DNA of 64,000 bases from Thermohalobaculum sp039815685 (GCA_039815685.1 JBCBYV010000022.1:1-64000); one strand, 5' to 3'. Numbered from the stretch's first letter, positions 34,577-43,245 are shown. The notes: generated by a model from the letters alone, not told the origin. Made by a program: numbers and translations.

Positions 34577-36454
34577 ATGACCGAAAGCGCCGATGGCGCT
34601 GCGGCGGACGCAGCAGGGGGGAAGCCCGCGCCGAGGGGCGAGGGCCGCGGCGGCAGCGCGCACAGCAACGAACGAGGCGAGCCGGGCGACGGGTTCAAGC
34701 GCCGCCGGCCCGAGGTCGAGATCAGCCGTTCCGGCATGATCGACCTTTTGTTGCCGGGCCGGGCCGGCTGGGCACGTCGGCGACGCCTTTCGGCGGCAGC
34801 GCGGCTCGCTGCCCGGCGGCTTCTGCCCGAGAGCGCCTCACGGGGTGGGGTGCAGGGATTGCGGCGGCAGGCCCCGCTCTGGATGATCGCGATCCTGCTC
34901 GGCGTCGTGACGGGCTATGCCGTCACACTCTTCCGAAGTGCGATCCCCGTGCTGCAGACGATCTTCTATGGCGCCTCGGACGAGGTGATCCACTCCTATG
35001 CCGCCGGGTTACCCTGGTACCTCGTGCTGCCGGTGCCGGTGCTGGGAGGGCTTGCGGTTGGCCTGCTGCTCGACCGGTTCACGCCGGATGGCAAGGCGCG
35101 GGGTGTCGCGGACGTCATCCAGGCCGCCGCAGTGCGCGGGGGGCGGGTCGAACGAGGGCCGGGGCTCGCCTCGGCCGGAGCGGCGCTGATCACGCTCTCG
35201 ACCGGCGGGTCCACGGGGCGTGAGGGACCGGCGGTGCATATCGGGGCCGTCATCGCCGCTTGGGTCTCCGATCGGTTTCAGCTGAAGGAGCTGGCGGCGC
35301 GGGACGTGCTGGGCTGTGCGGCCGCGGCGGCGGTGTCAGCGAGCTTCAACGCGCCGCTTGCGGGTGCGCTCTTCGCGCTCGAGGTGGTGCTGCGGCACTT
35401 CGCGCTCCACAGCTTCGGGCCCATCGTCCTCGCCTCGGTCGTAGCGGCGGTGGTGAGCCGGCTGCATCTGGGCAATGTCACCGAATACACGCTGCCGGTG
35501 AACAGCATCGGGTTCTACACGGAACTGCCGGCCTTCATGCTGCTCGGCATTCTTTCAGGGCTCGTGGCGGTCGCGATGATGCGGACGATCTTCTTCGCCG
35601 AGACGGTGGGGGATCGGGTGCAGGCGGGGCTCAGGATCCCGAACTGGCTGCGCCCGGCGATCGCAGGCTTCTTTCTCGGGCTCGTGGCGCTCGCCTTCCC
35701 GCACATCATCGGCGTCGGCTATGAGACGGTGACGAAGGCGCTGACCTCACAGATCCCGTTCTGGACGGCCGTCGCCTTCGCCGTCGTGAAGGTGATTGCC
35801 GTCTCCGCGACGTTCTCGGGGCGCATGGGGGGCGGTGTGTTCTCGCCCGCGCTGATGCTGGGCGCGCTGACGGGGACGGCCTTCGGCTCGGTCGCCATCG
35901 ATGTCTTTCCCGCCGTGCAAGGGAGCCAGGGGCTCTACGCGCTTGCCGGCATGGGGGGGGTTGCGGCCGCGGTGCTGGGGGCGCCGATCTCCTCGACGCT
36001 GATCATCATCGAGCTTACCGGGGACTGGCAGGCCGGCATGGCGGTGATGGTCTCCATCGCGCTGGCGACGGTTGTGGCGGACCGGCTGGTTGCGCGGTCA
36101 TTCTTCATCACGCAGCTCGAGCGGCAGGGACTGCATCTGGCCGACGGGCCGCAGGGATATCTGAGGACGACACTGGATGTGGGGCATCTGATGCGCGTCC
36201 GGGGTGCCGATAACGGCGCGCCCGACAGCGGTTGCTGGGAGTTGCAGGCGCAGGGGTTCTGGCTGACGCGGAAGGACACGCTGGAGGAGGCGCTGCCGCT
36301 CCTGCGTCGTGCGGGGCGTCCCTTTGTGCCCGTAATGGAGCGGCCGACCGATCGGGGCGGCGAACCGGAACTCATCGGCGCGCTCTTCCATACCGATGCG
36401 CTTGCCGCCTACAGCCGCCGCCTGGAGGAAGAGCTCCGCGAGGAGCATTCATAG
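34577..36454 (+). CDS. ClC-family chloride channel/transporter
   Basis: Integral membrane ClC protein with roughly residues 95-515 forming the transport domain. The gating glutamate is in GSTGREGPAVH near residue 211, followed by FNAPLAGALFALEVVLRHF from residue 256 and GRMGGGVFSPALMLGAL from residue 415. In E. coli ClC the PLAG...EE motif supplies the internal proton glutamate E203; here the second residue of that pair is valine, as in true channels. A C-terminal region of about 110 residues resembles a degenerate CBS pair. Starts at 34577, 34553 or 34523 are all possible, and the first 60 residues are low complexity. Confidence 0.88.
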   Translation: MTESADGAAADAAGGKPAPRGEGRGGSAHSNERGEPGDGFKRRRPEVEISRSGMIDLLLPGRAGWARRRRLSAAARLAARRLLPESASRGGVQGLRRQAPLWMIAILLGVVTGYAVTLFRSAIPVLQTIFYGASDEVIHSYAAGLPWYLVLPVPVLGGLAVGLLLDRFTPDGKARGVADVIQAAAVRGGRVERGPGLASAGAALITLSTGGSTGREGPAVHIGAVIAAWVSDRFQLKELAARDVLGCAAAAAVSASFNAPLAGALFALEVVLRHFALHSFGPIVLASVVAAVVSRLHLGNVTEYTLPVNSIGFYTELPAFMLLGILSGLVAVAMMRTIFFAETVGDRVQAGLRIPNWLRPAIAGFFLGLVALAFPHIIGVGYETVTKALTSQIPFWTAVAFAVVKVIAVSATFSGRMGGGVFSPALMLGALTGTAFGSVAIDVFPAVQGSQGLYALAGMGGVAAAVLGAPISSTLIIIELTGDWQAGMAVMVSIALATVVADRLVARSFFITQLERQGLHLADGPQGYLRTTLDVGHLMRVRGADNGAPDSGCWELQAQGFWLTRKDTLEEALPLLRRAGRPFVPVMERPTDRGGEPELIGALFHTDALAAYSRRLEEELREEHS

Positions 36455-36465
36455 GCCGCGTCGCC

Positions 36466-36510
36466 GCAAATTCCTTGAAAGGAATTTGCAAGAACCTTGG
36501 AAGGTTCTTG
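36466..36510. repeat. Double-palindrome element, copy 4 (inverted order)
   Basis: The 24-nt palindrome comes first (36466-36489; arms GCAAATTCCTT and AAGGAATTTGC around GA), identical to the reverse complement of the copy 1 second palindrome. The 22-nt part follows (36489-36510; arms CAAGAACCTT and AAGGTTCTTG around GG). So this copy lies in the opposite orientation. It sits between convergent genes. Confidence 0.88.
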
Positions 36511-36545
36511 TTCGGCGCTTGGGGCCGGCACCGGGTTTCGGTCTG

Positions 36546-36884
36546 TCAGAGAACCTCGACGGCTGCCTTGTTCGGGTAAAAGGCGATCATTCCTGCGATC
36601 GCGGCGACGGCGTCATGCGGCGTCTCGTAGGACCATGCCGCGTCGCGGATGGGCCCGGACTTGGCGACGAGGTCGAAATGGCTCGCCTCTCCCTTGTGGG
36701 GGCAGGTCGTCCGCGTTGCCGAAGGTTCGAGAAAGGTCATCCCGATGTCGCCGCGGGGGATATAGAAGACCGGGTCGTAGTCGCCCTCCTCGAGCATCAG
36801 GGCGCTCATGCTCTCCGCGATGACGGCGCCGCCGGCGCGCACGACGACGGTGCCGGTGGCCGGCGTGATCCTGATCTCGGGCAT
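36546..36884 (-). CDS. DUF427 domain protein
   Basis: A 112-residue protein matching the small DUF427 (nucleotidyltransferase-like fold) family of unknown function. Visible family features are VVVRAGGAVIAES near residues 13-25, VFYIPRGDIGMTFLEPS near 39-55, and TTCPHKGEASHFDL near 59-72 with the conserved Cys-Pro-His-Lys-Gly, followed by AAWSYETP. The ATG at 36884 gives a family-like N terminus, and the upstream frame to 36995 is not conserved-looking. It ends facing the ClC gene across a double palindrome. It is followed upstream on the same strand by the aminopeptidase gene. Confidence 0.88.
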   Translation of the reverse strand: MPEIRITPATGTVVVRAGGAVIAESMSALMLEEGDYDPVFYIPRGDIGMTFLEPSATRTTCPHKGEASHFDLVAKSGPIRDAAWSYETPHDAVAAIAGMIAFYPNKAAVEVL

Positions 36885-36942
36885 GGTCGACCCCTCCCTG
36901 CTGCGGCGCCTCTCCCCGTGCGCCTTGTCGGTTTCGTGACGG

Positions 36943-38781
36943 TCAGGCCTGCAGCGGCGCTGTCGCTGTTGTGAGCCAGGCCAGGGCTGCAGCATCTTCA
37001 GATGTGCCGAGCAGCGGCCCGATCTCGGCGGCTACCCGTGCATGATAGGCGTCGAACCAGGCGCGCTCCGGCGCATCCAGAAGCTCGGGCACGATCAGCC
37101 GGCGGTCGATCGGGGCGAGGGTCAGCGTCTCGAAGCCGAGCATCTCGCGTTCCCCACCTTCCGGCACCGAGCCCGGAGTCACGGCAAGGAGGTTCTCGAT
37201 CCGGATGCCCCAGGCACCCTGACGGTAGCAGCCGGGTTCGTCCGAGAGCACCATGCCGGGCTCGAGCGCCACCTCGCCGCCGCGGCGGGAGAGGCTGGCG
37301 GGACCTTCGTGGACGTTGAGATAGGCGCCGACGCCGTGGCCCGTGCCGTGGTCGTAATCGAGCCCCGCGCGCCAGAGGGCGGCGCGCGCCAGCGGGTCGA
37401 GATCGCGTCCCGTGAGCCCGGCGGGCCAGCGTGCCGTCGCCACGGCGATCATGCCCTTGAGGACGAGGGTGAAGGCGCGTCGGGCGGCCGCGTCCGCCGC
37501 GCCGTCTGCGCCGGGCCCGGTCGCCATCGTTCGGGTGATGTCGGTCGTCCCGTCGCGATATTGCCCGCCGCTGTCGACCAGCAGGAGGTCGCCGGGATCG
37601 ATCCTGCGGTTGGTCTCCTCGTTCACGCGGTAGTGCACGATGGCGCCGTTGGGGCCAGCGCCCACGATGCTGTCGAAGGAGATGTCGAGGAGGTCTTCCG
37701 TCGCGCCGCGAAAAGCCTCGAGCTTGCGCGCAACGGTGATCTCGTCGAGCGCCTCGCCCGCCGCGAGCGCGCCGTCGAGCCAGGCGAGAAAGCGGCACAT
37801 CGCAGCGCCGTCGCGGCGGTGGGCAGCGCGCATGCCCTCGAGCTCCGCGGCGTTCTTGCGGGCCTTCGGGGCCACACAGGGATCGCGGCCCCACTCGATC
37901 TCGCTCCCGCCCTCCTCCAGGGCCCTGATGAGCGCGAGGGGGCAAGTGGCCCTGTCAGCCAGAACCTTCACGCTGCCGAGTGCGCCGAGGGCCGGCAGGA
38001 GAGTGGCGACGGGCGCGACGCTCACCGCATTGCCGAGATGGGCGCCTACCTCGCCGCCGATCTTCTCGGGCTCCATGAAGACATCGACGCGCCCGTCCGC
38101 GTGCAGGATGCCGAAACCCTGGGCCACGGGGCTGCGCGCGAGGTCGCTGCCACGGATGTTGAGGAGCCAGCAGAGGCTGTCCGGCAGCGTGATGACAGCG
38201 GCGGCGACGCCGTCCTCCGTGAACTCTGCGGCGAGGCTTGCGCGCTTCGATGCGGCACTCTCGCCGGCCAGTTCTTGCGGGTGGACGCTGACGGCGCCGG
38301 CGGGCGGGGGCGGGCGATCCTCCCAGATCCCGTCGATCGGGTTCTGAGGCAACGCCAGCAGCGGGCGGCCAAGTGCTCGTTCATAGCGCGCGATCTCGGC
38401 CTCTCCGTGCAGCCAGGGATCGTAGGCCAGCGCTTCATCCGCCTCGACCAGCCCGGCGGCCCATTGCGCTGGGTCTGTGTCGCTCATCGGCAGGATCTCG
38501 AACGCATCGGTGTCCGCCTGATCCGCCGCCTGCAGCGTGTAGCGCCCGTCGATCACGAGGCCCGCATGCCGCGGCCCGACGATCGCGAGCCCGGCGGATC
38601 CAGTGAAGCCGGTGAGCCACGCCAGACGTTCATCGGCGGGTGCTACCGTCTCTCCCTGATGTGCGTCGCCACGGGGCACTAGCATCCCCGCAGCGCCCAT
38701 CTCCGCGAGACGCGCACGCAACGCCGCAAGCCGCGCGGCGCTTTGGCTGCTATCCGCGGTGATCTCGAATGACTGGAACAT
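36943..38781 (-). CDS. Xaa-Pro aminopeptidase (M24B)
   Basis: Dimetal peptidase that removes an N-terminal residue preceding proline, of the large three-domain eukaryote-like type (612 residues). Two creatinase-like N-terminal domains (WLTGFTGSAGLAIV near residue 54, DSLCWLLNIRGSDL near residue 207) are followed by the pita-bread catalytic domain. Metal ligands are visible in LLVDSGGQYRDGTTDITRT (two aspartates, near residues 424-442), HGTGHGVGAYLNVHEGP (histidine, near 502-518), DEPGCYRQGAWGIRIENL (near 541-558) and the late glutamate in FETLTLAP. ATG 38781 is chosen because a GAGGCGAGG-like ribosome site precedes it. Confidence 0.93.
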   Translation of the reverse strand: MFQSFEITADSSQSAARLAALRARLAEMGAAGMLVPRGDAHQGETVAPADERLAWLTGFTGSAGLAIVGPRHAGLVIDGRYTLQAADQADTDAFEILPMSDTDPAQWAAGLVEADEALAYDPWLHGEAEIARYERALGRPLLALPQNPIDGIWEDRPPPPAGAVSVHPQELAGESAASKRASLAAEFTEDGVAAAVITLPDSLCWLLNIRGSDLARSPVAQGFGILHADGRVDVFMEPEKIGGEVGAHLGNAVSVAPVATLLPALGALGSVKVLADRATCPLALIRALEEGGSEIEWGRDPCVAPKARKNAAELEGMRAAHRRDGAAMCRFLAWLDGALAAGEALDEITVARKLEAFRGATEDLLDISFDSIVGAGPNGAIVHYRVNEETNRRIDPGDLLLVDSGGQYRDGTTDITRTMATGPGADGAADAAARRAFTLVLKGMIAVATARWPAGLTGRDLDPLARAALWRAGLDYDHGTGHGVGAYLNVHEGPASLSRRGGEVALEPGMVLSDEPGCYRQGAWGIRIENLLAVTPGSVPEGGEREMLGFETLTLAPIDRRLIVPELLDAPERAWFDAYHARVAAEIGPLLGTSEDAAALAWLTTATAPLQA

Positions 38782-38972
38782 GCGCACCTCGCCTCGTCGG
38801 AGAGCCACGGTCATCAGCACCGGGGAGCGCCGCAAGTGGCAAGATCGCATCAGCGCAGTGATAGATTGGTCACGGGCATTGAAATGCCAGCCAATTTTAC
38901 TCATTGGTAATCTTGCGCGAGGCTGATGGTCTCACCGCTTATCGCAACCCGCCAAACCCGAGAGTGCACCCG

Positions 38973-39422
38973 ATGCTCCGCTTCGCATCGCAAATCGCTG
39001 CCGTCGTTTTCGTCCTCGCCGCTCTCGGTGGGGCCAATCCGGTAACCAGCGCGACCGACCCCGCCTTCGGCTTCTGGCGGACCGAGCGTGGCAACGCGAT
39101 TGTCGAGATCGCGGCCTGCGAAAGCGGTGCTTGCGGGGAGATGGTTTGGATCGACAAGCCGGTGGACGAGACCGGTGCGTTGAAGCGGGATGCGGAAGGG
39201 CGTCCTCTCTGCGGCCTGCAGCTTGTGAGCGGGCTCAAGAAGGCGGCGCTCGGCGTCTGGGAGGAGGGCGAGATCCTCGATCCGCGGAGCGGCCAGCGCT
39301 ATGGCGCCGAGATCAGCGTGATCGATGCGGACAAGCTCAACGTGCGTGGGTATCTCCTGACGTCGATCTTCGGCGCATCACAGGTCTGGACCCGCGCGTC
39401 CGGCGATCAGGGCGGCTGCTAG
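38973..39422 (+). CDS. DUF2147 family secreted protein
   Basis: A 149-residue protein with an N-terminal signal peptide (hydrophobic stretch IAAVVFVLAALGGA, residues 9-22) and a DUF2147-like body. The body begins DPAFGFWRTERGNAIVEIAAC and carries CGEMVWIDKPVDETG, followed by RPLCGLQLVSGLKK and ends with SQVWTRA. Members are small periplasmic or secreted beta-rich proteins of unknown function. The ATG at 38973 gives a clean signal peptide; the frame upstream to 38904 does not. Confidence 0.85.
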   Translation: MLRFASQIAAVVFVLAALGGANPVTSATDPAFGFWRTERGNAIVEIAACESGACGEMVWIDKPVDETGALKRDAEGRPLCGLQLVSGLKKAALGVWEEGEILDPRSGQRYGAEISVIDADKLNVRGYLLTSIFGASQVWTRASGDQGGC

Positions 39423-39435
39423 GGCAGCGGGAGAT

Positions 39436-40374
39436 CTATCCGCCGGCGGCGGCACCCCCTGCGCCCGCGGCGATGGGTTGCGCAATGTCTCTCGGGAATG
39501 CGAGCCAGCCGGCCGCGTAGGCGTCAAGCTCTGCAGGTGCGAATCCGATGAGAAGGCTCACTTGCCGGCCCGCCGCGTCCTGAAGATAGAGCCGCCGGGC
39601 GAGCCGCCCCCTCCGGAAACCCACTGCGAGATCGCGGCCACGGAAGACCGTTTCGGGCGCATCGAGAAAAACCATGCTGGCCGTGCCCTCGGATTTCACG
39701 AAGCTGAGAACGGCGAAGGGGCCCGACGCGTCGCTGAGCACGATCCCCCCGCCTCTCGCCGGGTCGGCCACGAACAAGCCGTCGAGCCCGAGAGCCGGCG
39801 CCTTCAGGCGTGCAGAGGTGCCGCGGGCATAAGCCGTCTCTTCCCGCGCAAGCAGCACGACATCGTCGAGCGCGCCGAGCCGGCAGCCGCAGGATGTCGC
39901 GTCGGCCGCCTCGGAGAGCGGAAAAAGCTGCTCACGCCGCTCCAAATCCGCAAAACAAGCTGCAAAAGCGCTTTCTACGGCACTGCCCCGATTTGGGGCG
40001 TCGGGCGAGGATAGTCCCACAGCGGGACATATTTCTGGTGGATCGCCATAGGCTAGCGCCCGCGGTGCGGGAAGGTCGAGGAAGGCGGTGCCGAGCGCCG
40101 TTTGCGCTAGGATCGGGACCTCCGCAGCTCTGACACGCGACCCGCCATCCCGCCGGGAGAGGCGCAGCGCATCCACTTTTTCCGCAAGTCCTACCGCCTT
40201 GGTAACTTCTCGTTCACCTTTAGCGGCAATCCTCAGACCTTGTTGCGTGATCACGACCGTCTCAAGCCTGCTTTGGCTCCCGAGTTGCGTGTTCTCGGCT
40301 TGCACGCACCCTGCCAATGCAGCACAGAGTAGAAGGATGAGGTGGGGGAACCATCTTGTGCTGCCGGTCTTCAT
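39436..40374 (-). CDS. Unrecognised lipoprotein
   Basis: I do not recognise the mature protein. The N terminus is a lipoprotein signal (hydrophobic LILLLCAALAGC with the cysteine at residue 23). The 290-residue mature part contains two cysteine-bearing segments (EICPAVGLSS near residue 116 and AACFADLERREQLFPLSEAADATSCGCRLGALDD split over residues 138-171) and a hydrophobic beta-rich C-terminal half ending in an alanine/glycine tail. ATG 40374 is the only start giving a lipobox. It is convergent with the DUF2147 gene, 13 nt away, and divergent from the cold-shock gene. Confidence 0.75.
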   Translation of the reverse strand: MKTGSTRWFPHLILLLCAALAGCVQAENTQLGSQSRLETVVITQQGLRIAAKGEREVTKAVGLAEKVDALRLSRRDGGSRVRAAEVPILAQTALGTAFLDLPAPRALAYGDPPEICPAVGLSSPDAPNRGSAVESAFAACFADLERREQLFPLSEAADATSCGCRLGALDDVVLLAREETAYARGTSARLKAPALGLDGLFVADPARGGGIVLSDASGPFAVLSFVKSEGTASMVFLDAPETVFRGRDLAVGFRRGRLARRLYLQDAAGRQVSLLIGFAPAELDAYAAGWLAFPRDIAQPIAAGAGGAAAGG

Positions 40375-40472
40375 ATAGTTGACATGCAACACACGGTGTA
40401 AGCGTCCAGACCATCTTCCAATTGCAGCGTGCGGTCCTGGCAGTGAAAACGTCAGAAAGACGGGGTAAGGAT

Positions 40473-41102
40473 ATGAGTGCTGCAAACGGCCCAAACACTC
40501 TTGGAGGTCGCCGATTGGCGGAAGAAGACGTTTCATCGGGTTCTGTGATCACCGGGCTGGTCAAATGGTACGATGCCGTGAAGGGCTACGGCTTCGTCGT
40601 GCCGGACGACGGCGGTAGTGACGTGATGGTCCATGCGTCCTGCGTTCGCAACTTCGGCGTCACCGCTCTGACCGAGGGCGCGCGGGTCAAGGTCGTCACC
40701 ACGATGGGGGCGCGAGGCCTCCACGCGCAAGAGCTTCTCGAGATCGACAACGCATCTGCCGCAGCGGAAGCGGTGCCGATGCCGCCGTTGCCCGCGATGA
40801 ATGCAGGGCCACGGCCTACGGATTTCCTGAGCACCGATGCCGATCTCGGCCCGCTGGTTCCCGCCCGGGTGAAGTGGTTCGACAAGCAGAAGGGCTTCGG
40901 CTTCGTCAATGTCTTCGGCATTCCCGACGATGTCTTCGTGCATATGGAGATCGTGCGCCGCTGCGGATTTCCCGATCTCTCGAGCGGCGAGGGCATGGCG
41001 GTGCGGACCTTCAAGGGCCCCCGCGGTCTGATGGTAGCCGAACTGCGGCTCTGGGAGACTGCTGTCGTCGAGAACGAGGCCAAGGGCACCGGCGACGCGT
41101 GA
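40473..41102 (+). CDS. Cold shock protein with two CSD domains
   Basis: A 209-residue protein with two cold-shock (OB-fold) domains that bind single-stranded RNA or DNA. The first is at about residues 26-90 (GLVKWYDAVKGYGFVVPDD, with VMVHASCV). The second is at about 128-195 (ARVKWFDKQKGFGFVNVFG, with DVFVHMEIV). RNP1-like KGYGFV and KGFGFV and RNP2-like VMVHA and VFVHM are both intact. A short acidic, proline-rich linker joins them. ATG 40473 has GGGGTAAGGA just upstream. The stop codon overlaps the GTG of the DUF192 gene. Confidence 0.92.
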   Translation: MSAANGPNTLGGRRLAEEDVSSGSVITGLVKWYDAVKGYGFVVPDDGGSDVMVHASCVRNFGVTALTEGARVKVVTTMGARGLHAQELLEIDNASAAAEAVPMPPLPAMNAGPRPTDFLSTDADLGPLVPARVKWFDKQKGFGFVNVFGIPDDVFVHMEIVRRCGFPDLSSGEGMAVRTFKGPRGLMVAELRLWETAVVENEAKGTGDA

Positions 41103-41608
41103 TCTCGCTCGCCGTGCCTCGAAAATCGACATCATGGTGGTGGCTGGCGCTGGCGATGCCCGTGGTGCTGGGTCTTGTGGCCTTTCCGCATCCGGGCGCG
41201 GCCGACGCCGCAGGCTGTGCGGTCGACCGCGTGATCGTCGAGGCAGAGGGCGCGCCCGTGCTCTATCGCGTCGAGATCGCCGATGAGCCGGCCGAGCATG
41301 CGCGCGGGCTCATGTTCCGAAAGGAGATGGCGGCGGATGCGGGCATGCTCTTCCTCTTCGACACGCCACGGCCGGCAGCGTTCTGGATGCGCAACACCTT
41401 CATCTCCCTCGACATGATCTTCATCGCACCGGACGGCTCGGTGCTGAACGTGGCTGAGAACACCGTTCCTTTCTCGGAAGCGCCGCAACGCTCGGCGGGT
41501 GATGTTGCCGCAGTGCTCGAGGTGAATGCGGGCGAGGCCGCCCGCCACGGTATCGGGCCGGGCACGCCCATCCGCCACCCCGTTCTGACCCCCGAGGCCT
41601 GTGGCTGA
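41099..41608 (+). CDS. DUF192 family periplasmic protein
   Basis: A 169-residue protein with an N-terminal signal or membrane segment (WWWLALAMPVVLGLVAF, residues 12-28) followed by a DUF192 domain. Its typical motifs are EHARGLMFRKEMAADAGMLF near residues 66-85, FWMRNTFISLDMIFI near 96-110 and VLEVNAGEAARHGI near 139-152. The function is unknown; the fold is a small beta barrel found in exported proteins. The GTG at 41099 overlaps the cold-shock stop codon (GTGA), which indicates translational coupling. Confidence 0.87.
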   Translation: MISLAVPRKSTSWWWLALAMPVVLGLVAFPHPGAADAAGCAVDRVIVEAEGAPVLYRVEIADEPAEHARGLMFRKEMAADAGMLFLFDTPRPAAFWMRNTFISLDMIFIAPDGSVLNVAENTVPFSEAPQRSAGDVAAVLEVNAGEAARHGIGPGTPIRHPVLTPEACG

Positions 41609-41739
41609 ACGGCACCAAGGCCTGCGCACTGCAGACCACGGCGGCCTCGAGTGACCCCTTCGCGCTGCCGTGCACAGCCCCCACTCTCCGCTCCCGTGCT
41701 CCGCGCCCTAGCTTAAGCGCTCGGCGTCGATTGCGGGAC

Positions 41740-41768
41740 GTGACAGCGCAGCCTTACTCCTCTATCGC
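41740..41768 (+). promoter_or_regulatory. Putative tRNA-Pro promoter
   Basis: GTGACA at 41740-41745 and TATCGC at 41763-41768 are 17 nt apart, about 28 nt before the mature tRNA 5' end. Both boxes are only partial matches to consensus. Confidence 0.4.
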
Positions 41769-41796
41769 AACACCGGGCTGGTCTTACGGCCCGTGT

Positions 41797-41873
41797 CGGA
41801 GCGTAGCGCAGCCTGGTAGCGCGTCGGTTTTGGGTACCGAAGGTCGCGAGTTCGAATCTCGCCGCTCCGACCA
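41797..41873 (+). tRNA. tRNA-Pro (anticodon UGG)
   Basis: A complete 77-nt cloverleaf with encoded CCA. The acceptor stem CGGAGCG pairs with CGCTCCG. The D arm contains AGCGCAGCCTGGTAGCGC. The anticodon stem TCGGT/ACCGA encloses the loop TTTGGGT with TGG at 41831-41833. The T arm is GCGAG-TTCGAAT-CTCGC. A 7-bp inverted repeat CAGAACC/GGTTCTG at 41879-41898 lies just after the CCA end but lacks a T-run. Confidence 0.97.
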
Positions 41874-41908
41874 CTTTTCAGAACCAGAAGAGGTTCTGCC
41901 GCCTCTCG

Positions 41909-41934
41909 CTCCGGGCTCGACCCGGGGCCTCCTG
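41909..41934. repeat. CCCGGG palindromic repeat, third copy
   Basis: CTCCGGGCTCGACCCGGGG followed by CCTCCTG, matching the repeat pair at 28495-28580. It lies between tRNA-Pro and the end of the GlxA-type regulator gene. Confidence 0.65.
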
Positions 41935-41950
41935 GCAGCCCGCGTTGCCG

Positions 41951-43066
41951 TCAGCTGCGCTTGCCGAGGGCGACGGGTGCCGCATGCCCGCCCGCGGGCG
42001 ACGCCGCCCGGCCGGGTGCTGCGGGCGGCGCGGATTTGACCGTGCCGGTCCCTGGATCGGGTCGTGCGCCAGGCCCGCTCGAGGGCGCGCCCCGCTCCCG
42101 ATAGGGCGTGCGATTGAAATGCGCACGGTAGCATTTCGAGAAATGCGAGGGCGAGGTGAAGCCGCAGGCCAGCGCCACGTTGATGACGCTCATATTGGTC
42201 TGGAGGAGGAGCGAGCGCGCCTTCTCCAGCCGAAGTTCCATGTAATAGCGCTTCGGCGAGCGGTTGAGGTAGCGCCGGAAGAGCCGCTCGAGTTGCCGCG
42301 TCGACATGCCCACCCCGCGCGCGAGTTCTGCCGGGCTGATCGGCTCCTCGGTCGAGCGCTCCATGGTCTGGATGATGTCGATGAGCTTCGGGTGTCGCAC
42401 GCCGATGCGCGCAGGCACGCTGAGCCGCTGCTCGTCCGCCTCTCCCCGCACGGGCATGTGGAGGAGGGTGTCGGCCACGGTCGCCGCCATATCCTCCCCA
42501 TGATGCTTGCCAATGAGGTGCAGCATGAGATCGGCTGCTGCCGTGCCACCGGCGGAGGTGAAGACCCCGTCCGAGACGACGTAGAGCAGGTTCTCGGCCT
42601 CGACCTCCGGGAAGTCCTCGGCGAAGGCTGCAAGGTTCTCCCAGTGGATCGTGCAGCGCTTGCCGTCCAGAAGCCCGGCCTTGGCCAGCACATAGGCACC
42701 GGTGCAGAGCGCGCCGACCTTGACGCCGCGCCGCACTTCGCGCCGCAGCCATGTGAGGACAGGGCGGGAGGCCGCCCGCTCGAGCTCGAAGCCGGCGCAG
42801 ACGACGATGCTTGACCCCCGCTGTACCTCGCCCAGCCCGCCATCCACGGCGACGCGTGTGCCGTTCGAGCATTCGACGGTCTCGCCGTCCTCCGAGACCA
42901 GTCGCCAGGAGTAGAGCGGTTGGCGCGCCACGCGGTTGGCGATGCGCAACGGCTCGATCGCCGTCGAGAACGCGATGAGCGAGAAGGCCTGGCAGAGGAG
43001 GAACACGAATTCCCGTGTCTCGCCCTGCTCCGGGACCAGTCTGCGCGCGCTCTTCTCGACTGCCAT
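41951..43066 (-). CDS. GlxA family AraC-type transcriptional regulator
   Basis: A 371-residue regulator with an N-terminal DJ-1/PfpI-like (class I glutamine amidotransferase-like) domain and a C-terminal AraC DNA-binding domain. The first domain starts FVFLLCQAFSLIAFSTAIEPLR (from residue 18) and has GALCTGAYVLAKAGLL near residue 117, with the conserved cysteine. The AraC domain has ISPAELARGVGMSTRQLERLFRR from residue 240 and SVINVALACGFTSPSHFSKCYRAHF from residue 290. A proline/alanine-rich tail of about 50 residues follows. Relatives control choline, betaine or carnitine use, but no such genes are adjacent. ATG 43066 is preferred; upstream starts to 43150 are possible. Confidence 0.87.
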   Translation of the reverse strand: MAVEKSARRLVPEQGETREFVFLLCQAFSLIAFSTAIEPLRIANRVARQPLYSWRLVSEDGETVECSNGTRVAVDGGLGEVQRGSSIVVCAGFELERAASRPVLTWLRREVRRGVKVGALCTGAYVLAKAGLLDGKRCTIHWENLAAFAEDFPEVEAENLLYVVSDGVFTSAGGTAAADLMLHLIGKHHGEDMAATVADTLLHMPVRGEADEQRLSVPARIGVRHPKLIDIIQTMERSTEEPISPAELARGVGMSTRQLERLFRRYLNRSPKRYYMELRLEKARSLLLQTNMSVINVALACGFTSPSHFSKCYRAHFNRTPYRERGAPSSGPGARPDPGTGTVKSAPPAAPGRAASPAGGHAAPVALGKRS

Positions 43067-43245
43067 CCGGCCCTCCACGCTCGGCCCTGCGGCGGCGCCG
43101 CGAACCTGGCTCAGCCCGTTGAGCAGGCAGCCTGATACGGCCATCGCCACGGGTCAAGGCGCGCGCTCCTAGCATCTTCTTGAGCTATGGCAAGGGCGGC
43201 GTGCCCGCGTTATGACGCTTTCTCCGATTCCAGGAGGAAAGACCG

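Noticed and set aside
41797..41873. tRNA-Pro as an integration site for a mobile element
   Set aside because: No integrase, no direct repeat of the tRNA 3' end and no shift to foreign gene content were seen next to it.
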